Shown in pieces: positions 34,984 through 46,012 of a stretch of 64,000 nt of DNA (position 1 is its first letter; each line of letters opens with the position of its first letter). The DNA comes from Lumbricus terrestris (taxonomy: Eukaryota; Annelida; Clitellata; Crassiclitellata; Lumbricidae), in the NCBI GenBank assembly GCA_949752735.1, contig OX457036.1, forward strand, positions 16,259,433 through 16,323,432. The letters run 5' to 3'. The position numbers and the translations under genes are program-made. The notes below the pieces were generated by a model that saw only the letters and a list, made by a program, of their open reading frames with translations, ran no database searches and was not told where the DNA came from.

Positions 34984-36525
34984 CAGTGGCGGCGCCAGGA
35001 TTTCAGGTTTGGGGGGCTGAAGCCCCAAGCCTTCCTCCCTCCCAGAGACGCAACTAGAACATTTTCTTCCCAGGGCGGTCATATTGCAATCGCGCGAAGC
35101 TGCTAGTGCCGAATGCATGAACGAAGCACAAACCGACCAAGGGTTTTACAAGAAATTGCGCACTGGCACAAACGCGCTCCACATTGCAAGATGTAGTTGG
35201 AGATTGAGTGAGTTATTTAAACGAAGTCAACAATAATTGTTGAGGTTTTTGATTTTTGGTGTATCTGGCCGCAATTCTAGATTAAGTTCCGAATTATCAT
35301 AAACAAAAGTGCCCAACACAGGTAGCAAAAGAGAATGGGAGGTCCTCAAACGCGTCCGCTTAAAGTCTATGCCGCGCCAGCGCTGTACCATACCCCAAAT
35401 TTCAGTCATCTGAGCCGAAAGGCAATGCATTATATACAGTGCGTGTGTACATAGCAGCCCGAGTAGCTATGTGGTGCAGACAGTGAGGCAATGTAAAGTC
35501 CCTATTGACTTTGATATATATACCGATATGCAAGCACTCAAAAACACCGTTGACTAGAGTTCCAAGTTATCACAATAAGAGGTGTCCAACACAGCATTAA
35601 TATTCAGAAATTCCACAAAACAATGGTGTGCAATTCAGTATTATCGTATAAAAAGTCAACCATGGACACAGTCTCGGGATCCAAGTTGTCACAATAAGAG
35701 GTGTCCAACACAGTATTAATAGTCAGAAAATTTACAATAAAATGGTGTGCAACTCAGTATTATTGTGTAAAAAGTCGACCATGGACACAGACTCGAGATC
35801 CAAGTTGTCACAATGAAAGGTGTCCAACACAGCACTAATATTCAGAAAATCCACAATACAATGGTGTGCAATTCAGTACTATCGTATAAAAAGTCAACCA
35901 TGCACACAGACTCGAGATCCAAGTTATCACAATAAAAGGTGTCCAACACAGTATTAAAACTCAGAAATTTTACAATAAAAAAGTAATAACAATAATGGAG
36001 GCCGTTACCCTGAACATTCAATTAAGATAATCTCAAAAAAAATAAATCACAATAAAGGTGTCCAACAGCGTATTAATATTCAGAAAATCCACAATACAAT
36101 GGTGTGCAATTCAGTACTATCGTATAAAAAGTCGACCATGAACACGGACTCGAGTTCCAAGTTATTACAATAAAGGTGTCCAACACAGCATTAATATTCA
36201 GAAATTTCACAATAAAATGGTGTGCAATTCAGTATTATCGTATAAAAAGTCGACCATGGACTCGGACCCGAGTTCTAAGTTATCACAATAAAGGTGTCCA
36301 ACACAGGATTAATAGCCTATTCAGAAATTTTACAATAAAATGGTGTGCAATTCAGTATTATCGCATAAAAAGTTCCAAGTTATTACAATAAAGGTGTCCA
36401 ACACAGCATTAATATTCAGAAATTTCACAATAAAATGGTGTGCAATTCAGTATTATCGTATGGGGGGGGCTGAGCCGCATTCAGGGGGGCTTAGCCCCCT
36501 CCAGCCCCCCCTGGCGCCGCCACTG
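34984..36525. mobile_element. hAT-type element (CAGTGGCGGCGCC family) with internal 119-bp satellite
   Basis: The ends CAGTGGCGGCGCCAGGATTT and CCTGGCGCCGCCACTG are inverted, with an exact 8-bp duplication agtgtcgc at 34976-34983 and 36526-36533. GGGGGGCTGA(A/G) stands inside both ends. Compared with its 290-bp relatives it is 1542 bp because it contains other sequence (35040-35560) and a tandem array (35562-36463). Confidence 0.92.
35562..36463. repeat. tandem array of ~119-bp units, about 8 copies
   Basis: Units start 'ccaagttatcacaata' at about 35562, 35681, 35800, 35919, 36040, 36157, 36274 and 36375. Each contains AGGTGTCCAACACAG, ATGGTGTGCAATTCAGTA and a TATAAAAAGTCGACCATG box. The last copy is shortened. 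The array ends directly at the right end of the hAT element, so it expanded within it. Confidence 0.92.
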
Positions 36526-36533
36526 AGTGTCGC

Positions 36534-36699
36534 CACGCCATTTAGGTCCTCACGGACGGACCGTGCATGCTAGCCCGAAAGTTAATGATGTAGGCTTATG
36601 CCTTTTAAAGTACAATATTCCTGACGCTTAACCAATCCGTTTAAACTTCAAATGAACACCTGAATAAATTCATAGTTTTATATTGTTTTGCATTGCATC
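36534..36699. other. no gene seen
   Basis: Short unique stretch between the hAT element and the next repeat. Confidence 0.5.
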
Positions 36700-37200
36700 G
36701 TATTTAATTATCTATAAAGCGCCTATATATATAGTAAGGTGAACCGTTCAGAGGCGTTTCCAGAGCGCAAGACCCCGCGAGAAGTAGCAAATAACGAGAC
36801 AAAAAGATACGCTGCCAGACAGCAGTGTTGAACGAAAAGCAAAAAAGAAAGGCGCGTCCGAAAGAGATGGACAAATTGAGGCAAATGATCGAGATTGAGT
36901 CAAAACAGTTCTAGAACGAGGAGCCATGAGGTCTGTTGGATGAACGAATAGGAAGTTGGGAGGAAGAGGAGTGCGGGCGAAGTATCTAGATCAACCCGAT
37001 ATTTGGGGCAAGACCCGCTAAGCTTTGAGGACCTTAAATCGTATGCCAGCGCCCGTGCATGAAAGGAAGTCAATGACGTTCACCAAACATAATGGCAGAG
37101 ATGTGTATATGGGAATGCTGGTAACTATAGTCTATAGCAGCTGAGTTGAGCACGAACTGAAGCGATAATAGACGAAGCTTAGAGCACCTACGAGAAGAGG
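36700..37200. repeat. block shared with 4.9-5.4 kb, starting with a TATAGCGCC-like head
   Basis: It begins 'tctataaagcgcc', then 'ttcagaggcgtttcc', and continues into the segments matched at 4990-5430. It may be an old retroposon family whose head is shared with the SINE tail, or part of a duplicated gene flank. Confidence 0.5.
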
Positions 37201-37334
37201 GTAATATTGCAGTATTCAATTCGAGAACATAATAAAGCAACTATTGTATTATATAAAAACATTAATAATTCTATATAAACTATAATTATAAATCTATATA
37301 AACTATATAAACTATATAAATAGGCCACTTACTG

Positions 37335-37545
37335 CCACTATCAGAAGCAAGGACGAAGTCATTGTAGACTTTCAGAACAGAAACGCAGGATTTGCCCCTC
37401 TGGATCCAGTCTCCTACGCCCATGCAGTCACCTACCCCTTATCAGAAGCAAGGACGAAGTCATTGTAGGCTTTCAGGACGCAAACGCAGTCAGGTATCTC
37501 AGAAGCAAGGACGAAGTCATTGCAGACTTTCAGGACGGCAGTTTA
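37335..37545. repeat. three-copy tandem repeat, ~50 bp core
   Basis: The core 'cagaagcaaggacgaagtca' followed by 'ttgtagactttcag' occurs at about 37341, 37442 and 37498, with spacers of differing length. The frames through it contain stops. Confidence 0.8.
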
Positions 37546-38289
37546 CGGGAAGTGGAATTGACTGAATCCCGACGGAAGAGGTGAAATACAGATTGTTTAC
37601 AGATAGGTAAGGGTAGGGTAGAGCTGAGTGTCGGATATTCTCTCTATCATCTTGGATGGGAAGGAAAGTTGTAAAATAACCATAATTAGAGCAAAGTTAG
37701 ATCAAGACCATTCTCCTTGAGACGAGGACGAATATTACTGTGACCACTAACGTGGTTTCCGGATTGTAACAGGTTATTCCCTAGCTGGCATCTGCTCCCT
37801 TTTAAACCACTGCGCCTCTGGTATACCCTACTGAATGTAGGCCTAATCAGCCTACGACCACTGATCACATGGTTCGGAATATGAAATTGCGTTTCAGTTT
37901 GCCAGTGAGAGATCAGTTCAAGATTCAGCACATATTAGATCTAATTTAATTTTAAAATTCTCTTCCGCCATTGCTTATAATAATTGCGTTCTCTAATCTC
38001 GTAGATTCAGATTTTAAATTGACTTTATGTTCGCTAAAACAAGTTCCTGCTTTCACTCTGCAACCGGACATGAGATTTGACGCATGCCATCACCAGAAAG
38101 TGATGAACAAGGGACATGAAATCATAGTGTAGCTACAGTCGGCGTAGCCTACATGGTCCGTGCGGCTGATTTATACACAATATAAAATTCCGCTCTTAGG
38201 TTTCCCAGCAATTTATTTTAGAAAATTTTCCTCAGAAACAGTGGCGAACCAATAATTATTAATACGAACGATTATAAAAGTGTGTTGAA
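37546..38289 (+). promoter_or_regulatory. upstream region of gene 3
   Basis: About 37970-38035 resembles 5880-5955 upstream of gene 1. TATAAAAG at 38273-38280 and TTGAAA at 38285 are shared with gene 2, but the box is only 10 bp from the ATG. If it is a real TATA box, transcription would begin inside the present first codons. No certain promoter. Confidence 0.3.
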
Positions 38290-39871
38290 ATGATTAATAC
38301 AAAGACTATCGTTGTATCCGTTGTTGCTGTGTTGTCTGTTTTCCTACAAACCGGAATCAGACCTCAACCGACTATAAGTTCATCTGCTGAAGATGACTCG
38401 TGTTTACAACGGGAGGAGGGAATTGAATTTCAGGAAGTGGAAAACGCGCGACTGCGAAGTTTACTGGAGAAGATGAAAAACCTGGAAAACGATTCTTTTT
38501 CTCAGACGGAAGAAATCCAGCGACTTAAGCTGACCGAGGAGAATAAAATAGAGAAAATAAATACACTGGAAAATCTATTCAGCAGTCAGATTGTGGAGAA
38601 CCAGAAACTAAATCTGTTACTAAAGAACAAGCAAGAGAATATAGAGACAGTGGAAAATATATCCAGCACCCGGGTGGAAGAAAACAATAGATTAACAATA
38701 GAGCTGGGAAACAAGCAAGAGAAGATAGAGACACTTGAAAATATATCCAGCACACGGGTGGAAGAAAACAATAGACTCACAATGGAGCTGGGAAAAAAGC
38801 AAGAGAAGATAGAGACACTGGAAAATATATCAAACAGCAAGGCACAAGAAATCCACAAACTAAATTTAGAGCTGGAAGAAAAACAACTGATGATAAAGAC
38901 AATGGAAAATGTGTCCAGCAACTTGGTGGAAGAAAACCATCAACTGAATATGGGACTGAAAAACAAACAACAGAGGATAGAGACTCAAGAAAATGTATTG
39001 AGCGCTCGGGCGGGAGAAATTCGCAAATTAAATATGATACTTGAAAACAAACAGGAGAAAATTGAGACACTGGAAAATGTATCAAACAGTAAGACGGAAG
39101 AAATCCACCAACTAAATGCGGAACTGGAAAACAAACAACAGAGGATAGAGACACTGGAAAATGTATCGAGCGCTCAGGCGGAAGAAACTCGCAAATTAAA
39201 TATGATACTTGAAAACAAACAGGAGAAAATTGAGACACTGGAAAATGTATCAAACAGTAAGACGGAAGAAATCCACCAACTAAATGCGGAACTGGAAAAC
39301 AAACAACAGAGGATAGAGACACTAAAAAATGTATCGAGCGCTCTGGCGGAAGAAACTCGCAAATTAAATATGATACTTGAAAATAAGCAGGGGAAAATTG
39401 AGACACTGGAAAATGTATCAAACAGTAAGACGGAAGAAATCCACCAACTAAATGCGGAACTGGAAAACAAACAACACAGGATAAAGACACTAAAAAATGA
39501 ATCGAGCGCTCGGGCGGAAGAAACTCGCAAATTAAATATGATACTTGAAAATAAACAGGGGAAAATTGAGACACTGGAAAATGTATCAAACAGTAAGACG
39601 GAAGAAATCCACCAACTAAATGCGGAACTGGAAAATAAACAACAGAGGATAGAGACACTGGAAAATGTATCGAGCGCTCGGGCGGAAGAAACTCGCAAAT
39701 TAAATATGATACTTGAAAATAAACAGGAGAAGATTGAGAAACTCGAAAACGCATCAAACAGTAAGGTGGACGAAATTCAAAACTTAAAGTTAGATGTGGA
39801 AAAGAGAAAAGTGAAGATAAGGGTACTGGAAAACGAGGGCCGTCGGCTGAGAGGCGAAACATTGCCGACAG
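38290..39871 (+). CDS. Gene 3 exon 1: secreted coiled coil with 16 glycosylation-tagged 28-residue repeats
   Basis: ATG at 38290. Residues 4-22 are a hydrophobic signal peptide (TIVVSVVAVLSVFLQTG), followed by PQPT, an acidic/Ser stretch and a single cysteine, Cys38 (EDDSC). Residues 67-514 (38488-39831) are 16 repeats of exactly 28 residues, four heptads each. Each starts N-x-S-[SN] (14 of 16 are sequons), with a middle E-[EI]-x-x-L-N and an end K-Q-x-[KR]-I-E-T-L-E. Since 28 is a multiple of seven, all sequons fall on the same heptad position. Repeats 7-16 form an alternating 56-residue (168-bp) higher-order unit, nearly identical in DNA, a sign of recent unequal exchange. The exon ends before GT at 39872, phase 1, as in genes 1 and 2. 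A long antisense frame here is a shadow. No second exon was found; the hAT at 40236 may have displaced or distanced it. Predicted role: an extracellular glycosylated rod. Confidence 0.82.
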
Positions 39872-40227
39872 GTAAGACATTGTCTACTCATGTTTTGGGG
39901 CGTTCGAGGTGCGGATTAAGTCGTTGGCATTATTATTTTGGTGTAGGCCTGCACAGTGTGTAAGCTACACACTCACGAACACAGTCACGGGTAAAACTAT
40001 TGACGAATAAGACTATTTCAGCGGCGGATTAAATACCGGTAGGCCTACTCTTTCCGGAGACTTTATTTCAGAATATAGTCTCCGGGTGCTAATTTATTCT
40101 GAAACTTATCCTCCGGGTCAAATCTGTTTCGAAATAGAGTCTCCGGGGAGACTTTTCGAGAGACTGTCACACGACACTGGTGCTCTATGTCATACCCCGC
40201 AGTCGATCGAGGTGTGAGATGCGATCG
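39872..40227. other. start of gene 3 intron; iterated CTCCGG motif
   Basis: The donor gtaagac begins at 39872. Between 40055 and 40155 the sequence repeats TTTCCGGAGAC, GTCTCCGGGTGC, TCCTCCGGGTC and GTCTCCGGGGAG with A/T-rich spacers. It looks like the end of an uncharacterised repeat. Confidence 0.45.
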
Positions 40228-40235
40228 ACTTAGAT

Positions 40236-41868
40236 TAGGGCTGCCAACTTTTGATTTTGCCATTCCGGGACGCCTTCAACCACTCGATGTGCCATTACCA
40301 ATTTACACAATCCACAGAAGCGCATAATGTAACAAATGTGTCAGCCCAGTATAGAATCTGCATTCTAGAATCTACTAAAAGAAAGTCATTAACAATTTCA
40401 AACATATCATCAAAAGACATAATTATAGCCTAAATGTAAGACAAGAGTCAACCTCAAGAAGAAACGTTTCAAACTCCAGTCACATATTTATTTCAAGTAT
40501 TTATATAGCGCCTCTTCAAGAAACCTACTCAGAGGCGCTCTCTGCGCTAACTAGCCGAAATGATGTTAAGTGTCATAACAGCAAGAAAATTCCATCAATT
40601 AGCAAAATAAGTCACAGTGAGCCGGAAACAGTCATCAGTGGCGATCCATCGCAGACACGTAGAATCATCCAACGGAATCCCGTCAACAGCTTTCAGATGG
40701 TGTGAATGTTCAGAGTCTCTGGTACAGGTTGCGTCAGTAGAGTAGAGCGGCGACAGATGACAGGGCTCGCAAACACGAAACGCTGACGAAACTGAAGCTC
40801 CTCGCTGGTTGAAGATGATGCGCGCGTCCGGCCAATCGTCGGGCACAAAGTTTGCACAGTAGAAGGCATTTGTCGCTTGTCGGTCGGTAGTTTTGAACGC
40901 CACCAGCGACAACATCCGATCGAGTTAACTCCACTGACCTGCGTGAACCGTCCTTCGGCGAGATGTAAACAGCAGACAACAGCGGTGAAGTCGCACGGTC
41001 TTGATGGTTGAGCTCGACCGTGTGCATCAAGAGGCGTCTAACGTCAACACGTGGGCGACACAAGACGACTTGCGAACAAAATCCTTTCCAACGCAAAATC
41101 CTTGACGAACCCGACAAATAAGTTCGGTACACGAACCTAGAACCAGTAAACTCGAACGTGTGTGAAATTACTGCGCGAATTCTGCATAAAGTTGAAATAA
41201 TCCACCGAAATGACGGAGTGGTCTAATAAACAACCAATATGGCCGCTGACCTGCGCAGAACCTATATAGATCATCAGAGTAAGACTTATTATGAGCCAAC
41301 ATTGAGGGAAGTTCGTAGGTATCGTAGGGTCATAGGTCTGCGACCGGAGAGCAGAATTTATATTAAATTTATGGCCTATACTTAATATATTATAGGGTCT
41401 ACTTATGCGCGAGTTAAGCAGTTCCAGAACACTGGGCACAAAGTCGCAGAAATCACCACATGTCATACTAACAGCTGTGCTTTAATAAGTCGGTGAACTC
41501 TCGGTGCTCAGGTAATTGCGATTGTTAGACAACAGATCGTTCATAATGCTGAAGGCTCTTTCGCCAAAAAAACCACTAAAAGCGGACACAATAATTATGC
41601 TAAACCGAAAATCGAGTGTCAGCAAAGTTTCAAGACTATAACTCCCGATGTTTAGCCAACAACGTAATGTAGGCCTATAGGTTTTATAGAGAACAGCACG
41701 TATCGTAGAAATGGCTGAGTTAAGTAAGCAAAAATTAACAGGAGCAATAATTGTGCTAAGTGGATCTCTGGACCAATTCCGGGACAAAATGAGATTAATC
41801 CGGGACACGGGACGCACAGGGTCGATTCCGGAACTGTCCCGGAGAATCCGGGACGGTTGGCAGCCCTA
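40236..41868. mobile_element. hAT-type element (TAGGGCTGCCAAC)
   Basis: The left end TAGGGCTGCCAACTTTTG and right end CGGTTGGCAGCCCTA are inverted. The exact 8-bp duplication acttagat lies at 40228-40235 and 41869-41876. CCGGGAC motifs cluster inside both ends. The 1633-bp body has minus-strand open frames of ~110-130 codons (40595-41132) with no transposase motif I can recognise. It lies in what would be the intron of gene 3. Confidence 0.92.
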
Positions 41869-41876
41869 ACTTAGAT

Positions 41877-42587
41877 CGGCCGACGATCGACTCGATCGAC
41901 TTCGTGACATGGTCAGCCCTGTAGTCGGTACCGACAATCTCCCTCTTCTCGTGATCAAAATTACTTAAAATTGCAGATGACTGATGCATTACCTTATCCC
42001 ATGACCAAAATTATGCCTATTTGTGATTTTTACATGCATATACACGCAACGGCGTTTGCTAAAATTGCGAAGCATTATTCCCAGAAAACATGACAGTAAC
42101 CGCATTTCATTTGATGGCAATTACCTTCCGGAAGGCAACATTGTAGACATTTGGCTTTTGAAAAAGATAGGGCGATTTGGGGAGGCCAAATTCGGCCTAA
42201 GCATGATCGCATGTGTGCGTCAACTGCGGCTCTCATTAACACTCACCGCAAATGTGGAAAGCATTTTTTTTACACATATCAGCGTGTCATGAAAATGCAC
42301 TATATAACTTTCCGTAGAAGGATGTTGGTGTGGTGCCTATGAGAGGGTAGAGGATGACCTTGGGTTGGGTCAGTCATGTTGGTGACTGAAGTGCAAGCTC
42401 GACATTTCAAGAGTGTCGTCTTAAAACCGAATACATTGGCTCTCGGTTTGGAAGCACTAGAGGTGAAGATGTACAGCGACCGTTGTGGGTGGTTTCTAAC
42501 CTATCCACGTGTCCTCCTTGAATGCGTGGAGTTGTCTGTTTGACTGCAACTAGTTCTACAGTGACAGTTGGTTGCTACGAACGTTAC
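41877..42587. other. unassigned; open frame and a segment inverted at 45.1 kb
   Basis: The frame 42070-42292 (RISFDGNYLPEGNIVDIWLL part) follows a possible acceptor 'attcccag', but has no family I know. The stretch 42350-42425 is the inverse of 45072-45147. Confidence 0.3.
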
Positions 42588-42595
42588 TTGTAAAC

Positions 42596-43936
42596 TAGGG
42601 TGACCATACGTCCCGGTTTTCCGGGACATGTCCCGGTTTTTTGTGGTGCGTCCCGGTGTCCCGACGACTTAGGCAAAATGGCAAAATTGTCCCGGTTTTT
42701 TACAAGAAGGAAACTTGTATATTGAAACCGTGAGTTTTATGTAAATGACAGAAAAAAGTGTATCCTAGTTTTTAACCCCAAAGGAAGTCGCGACGAAAGG
42801 GAAGCTGTCAATTTATATGGGGTATTATTGTACATCTTTAGGCTATTGAGTCTAGTTAATACTTTAAGAATAATTCTTATAGTATAAGTAATAATTCTTA
42901 AAGTTGCACCTTGATAATTATTACCAAGGTGTAACGAGAAAGTTTTCCTAATAGGTCTACAATTTAAGTGGCGGTGGCACGAAACGGAGTATTCCCCCTG
43001 AAAGCTATCCGGGGGCATGAATTAATCTATCCCTCCGGATGGAATTAACCGGTCTAGACTATCCGGGGGGGATGAACCAGTCTATCCCCTTTTTTGAAAA
43101 ATGCGTATAATTGAATTTTTTTGCTCTAATCAAAATTTGAAGTGACTCTAATTGTTTTAAGTGTCCTAAGCAATGTTCTGAGAAAGGCAACTCAAATTTA
43201 TTTAGTGATGGAGTGTTTTCAAATGTTTTAAAAGTTTTAAGTGCTCTAAAATCAAAGCAAAAAAATTATCTAGTAGGAATAGGCCTAAACATACCTGTTA
43301 GTGTCATTGTTCTAAACAAAGCAGATGAAAATTAATTTGCAAAAAAAAGACACGCGGAAGTGACTTTTTGGACTTTTCTTCATTTGGGGGATACGATTAA
43401 TACGGGGGAATACTCTATTTCGTGACAGCGGCACCAGATCTAGGTCTTTATCAATTTCGGCAGGTCGTGTCGGGTCGTAATGGGAGGGAGTTAGGCTAGA
43501 CAACAGTACTCACGTCAGCACAGAAATAGTACAGCAGTTTCTTTCAGCTGTCAACTTTAAAATGCTGACATTGCAACGAGCCTAAATGTTTAAAAAAAAA
43601 TTATGCTTAGCATTGAATTTAACTGTGATGACAACTGCTGCATCGATAGGCCTATATTCGAAAAATGTTAGTGTAACAGAAATTAACTAAAACATTCACT
43701 CCTCGGAGATATTTCAGTATTATAATTTTGAACTTCGTCAAAGTATGCAGGTCTACTAAAATAACCAAAAATAGCCTACTATGGTTACTGTTGACTGAAG
43801 TATAGTATAGGCTATAGGGCTAGGCCTAGGCCTATTGTCCTATAAACTATAGTTAAGGAATTACAATTGCCAGTAATAATATTATTGTTGTCCAAAAAGT
43901 GTCCCGGTTTTTGATGGCCAGAAAATGGTCACCCTA
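42596..43936. mobile_element. hAT-type element (TAGGGTGACCAT) with nested MITE
   Basis: The left end TAGGGTGACCATACGTCCCG and right end ATGGTCACCCTA are inverted. The exact 8-bp duplication ttgtaaac lies at 42588-42595 and 43937-43944. GTCCCGG(T) is iterated five times inside the left end and appears once near the right end. Total 1341 bp, of which 453 bp are a later MITE. No transposase. Confidence 0.92.
42975..43427. mobile_element. ~450-bp MITE with 4-bp target duplication, copy 2
   Basis: Same ends and inside as 1271-1725 (TGGCACGAAACGGAGTATTC on the left). The flanks are gcgg at 42971-42974 and 43428-43431. It is inserted in the hAT element at 42596. Confidence 0.88.
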
Positions 43937-43944
43937 TTGTAAAC

Positions 43945-44494
43945 CTAACATTACCTCAGAAGAATGCATAAACCTCATGGGATAGGGTTGAGAGTTTAGG
44001 TGTTAGATAGATCTACAATTTCATTTGTTTGGTTTTCTTGAAGTAACCTATTCTGTGTGATTGGCCAGAACGGAGCTATTTTCATTCTGAGCTCAATTAA
44101 GTTATGGGTAGGCCTACATGATGTAATTCATTTATTTTTTACGAGATGTACTGTTATTGAGTAAAAACCAGAAAAATCAGCATAAATGGCTTTGTCAATG
44201 TTTCTATCAGCTAATGAACTTATCTTATTATAATATTTCATAAAAATGCAGGGCATCACTTCAAACTAGTTAGGTCAGATAGAAAACGCTATATAGCAAT
44301 TAGTGGTATTTCGTGACAAGTCCATTACCGAGAACAAAATAATAAAACCTTTTGTTCTAATAAACCCACGAAAATGATACAGCATTGTCTCAATCACAGC
44401 TTCATACTTAATAACCTCTTCAGTTCACTGCGTCACAGTCCTTTGCTAGACTAAACTAAAACAAAAACAAACATCACTGTTTTATAACAGTTCT
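43945..44494. other. no gene seen
   Basis: AT-rich sequence without credible frames or repeat ends. Confidence 0.45.
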
Positions 44495-45060
44495 TTACAG
44501 AATTCTGCTGAATAAATCGGCTCCAAGATTGTCGTTTCCCTTAATAACTTCATTTCGAAACCGAAAAGGCTGTAACATCAGAATCCATCTGATCACACGA
44601 GGATTGTTAAGTTTAGCCGTGTTCATATAATAATTATTATGACAAAGGTTCATGATCCACCAGCAGTACAAATTCTCTTCCATATCAATATCTTTGTAAC
44701 TTCTCCACTGCCCACACAATTGCAAGACATTCACTTTCAATCACAGAGTAGGCCTAATTCTTTTCTCTATCTATTAACTGTTTACTTAGGCCTAAGTACG
44801 TCACTGGAAAAAATGTTCATCGTACTGTTTTAATAAAATTCCACTAACATCGGAAGCGTTTCTACGAAGGAAAAATTCCCGATTCAAACCTGGTGGTCTC
44901 AAAACTGGTTTCTGACATAACGCCTCTTCTAATTTAAACAAAGCTGCAGAATGTTCCTCCCTCCATACAACAACATTTGGCAGCCCCCTTTTGGTCAAAC
45001 TGGTTAGTGGCGCAGAAATTGTTGCAAACCCAGAGATAAAACAATGGTACTACTCTGCTA
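44495..45060 (-). pseudogene. Gypsy-type pol fragment (end of RT and RNase H)
   Basis: Read on the minus strand from about 45055: CFISGFATISAPLTSLTKRG, then VVVWREEHSAALFKLEEALC, KPVLRPPG and NASDVSGILLKQ. After stops and shifts it continues MNTAKLNNPRVIRWILMLQP and LGADLFSRIL, ending near 44495. These are the linker after RT (the FA-x-I-A-x-P-L-T-x-L-[TL]-K pattern) and the RNase H domain (TDAS degraded to RNAS; the NP-R-[VLI]-x-R-W pattern; AD-x-LSR). It is a different, older element than the one at 46013. No LTRs were found for it. Confidence 0.85.
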
Positions 45061-45071
45061 ACCCAATAATA

Positions 45072-45147
45072 TATATTTAAGACGACATTCTTGAAATGTC
45101 AAGCATGCACTTCAATCACCAACATGACTGACCCAATGTCATCCTCT
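45072..45147. repeat. ~75-bp segment inverted relative to 42350-42425
   Basis: The complement of 'aagacgacattcttgaaatg' and the following bases aligns with 42350-42425 ('catttcaagagtgtcgtctt'), with about 85-90 percent identity by eye. Confidence 0.7.
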
Positions 45148-45151
45148 AACC

Positions 45152-45250
45152 CAGTGGTTTTCAACCTATTTCTAGTGGCGGAACCTTTTTCAAAGGACTA
45201 TTTGCTCGCGGAACCCTGCTCGTTTCTCCGTCCAGTATTTCAAGAAATAC
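45152..45250. mobile_element. hAT (Charlie-like) left end, truncated
   Basis: CAGTGGTTTTCAACC followed by 'atttctagtggcggaacc' is a typical Charlie-type end. A possible unrelated right end, CTACGCCACTG, is at 45562-45572, but no shared 8-bp flanks were found. Confidence 0.45.
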
Positions 45251-45716
45251 TCAACCTACAGATGTGGCCTATCTTTTAAAAGTATGCAAATAATAAGTGG
45301 ATAAGTATGCAACGTGATAGATTTTAAGTCTCGACTCAAAAATCACTGCAATTATATTTTAATTCATCTGTCTCATTCGTGCCGCGTTCATGTTTATTCT
45401 GTGAGTTGGCTTATTGCATGAGTTAGGTATAGGCTAATAGCAAACACGCCATTGATTAGTTTTTGGTGATTTTAATTGCGAGAACGCAAAGATATCGGCC
45501 CTGCAAGGCCAAGCAGAGGTCCATGCAGAACCTCTGCACACGGGCCCACGAAAAGCTAGCTACGCCACTGGGCAGAATTGTTAGCCTAGGTTATATCCCA
45601 GTAGGCTACCTAAAATTTCCCATGAATATTATTATTTTCATAGACATGCAAATCAGGACTTTTTAACGTGCAGCTGTACACAAAATGTAGGCCTACAGTT
45701 CTAAAAGAAGTTGGGT

Positions 45717-45835
45717 GTCACGACAACTGGTTCACAGACAACTGGTTCACCGACAACTGGTTCACGGACAACTGGTTCACGACAATTGGTTCACCGACAA
45801 CTGGTTCACCGACAACTGGTTCACGACCAAATTTC
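45717..45835. repeat. 15-bp minisatellite, CGACAACTGGTTCAC units
   Basis: Seven to eight units of 14-15 bp, almost identical. It again contains GACAA, as in the arrays at 4396 and 30255, with another spacer. Confidence 0.92.
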
Positions 45836-46012
45836 ACTGCGAATTTTTTACGACATGGTTATTGCCGTTGAAAGAGAAGTTGGGTTAATGAAAATACTTC
45901 AATTTTAAATAGAAGTCGGATTTAGATTGACTAAAATCGTCTTGTTAAAATTGGAGCGGTTGAAGTAAAGGAAACCGGAATAAGAATTTATATACCTGAA
46001 AGAGAAGCTGGA

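Noticed and set aside
38273..38280. TATAAAAG as the TATA box of gene 3
   Set aside because: It is only 10 bp before the ATG; initiation 25-30 bp downstream would remove the start codon. Kept only as a conserved motif.
38777..39880. 367-codon open frame on the minus strand (and a 174-codon one within it)
   Set aside because: It is the antisense of the 28-residue coiled-coil repeat; the repeat's codon usage keeps it open. No signal, domain or splice context supports it.
42023..42292. 89-codon frame after a possible acceptor, considered as the missing exon 2 of gene 3
   Set aside because: It resembles neither the propeller nor the Cys-rich exon, and the phase-1 join does not give a convincing protein.
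45152..45572. Pairing of CAGTGGTTTTCAACC with CTACGCCACTG as one hAT element
   Set aside because: The ends belong to different sequence types and the 8-bp flanks do not match.
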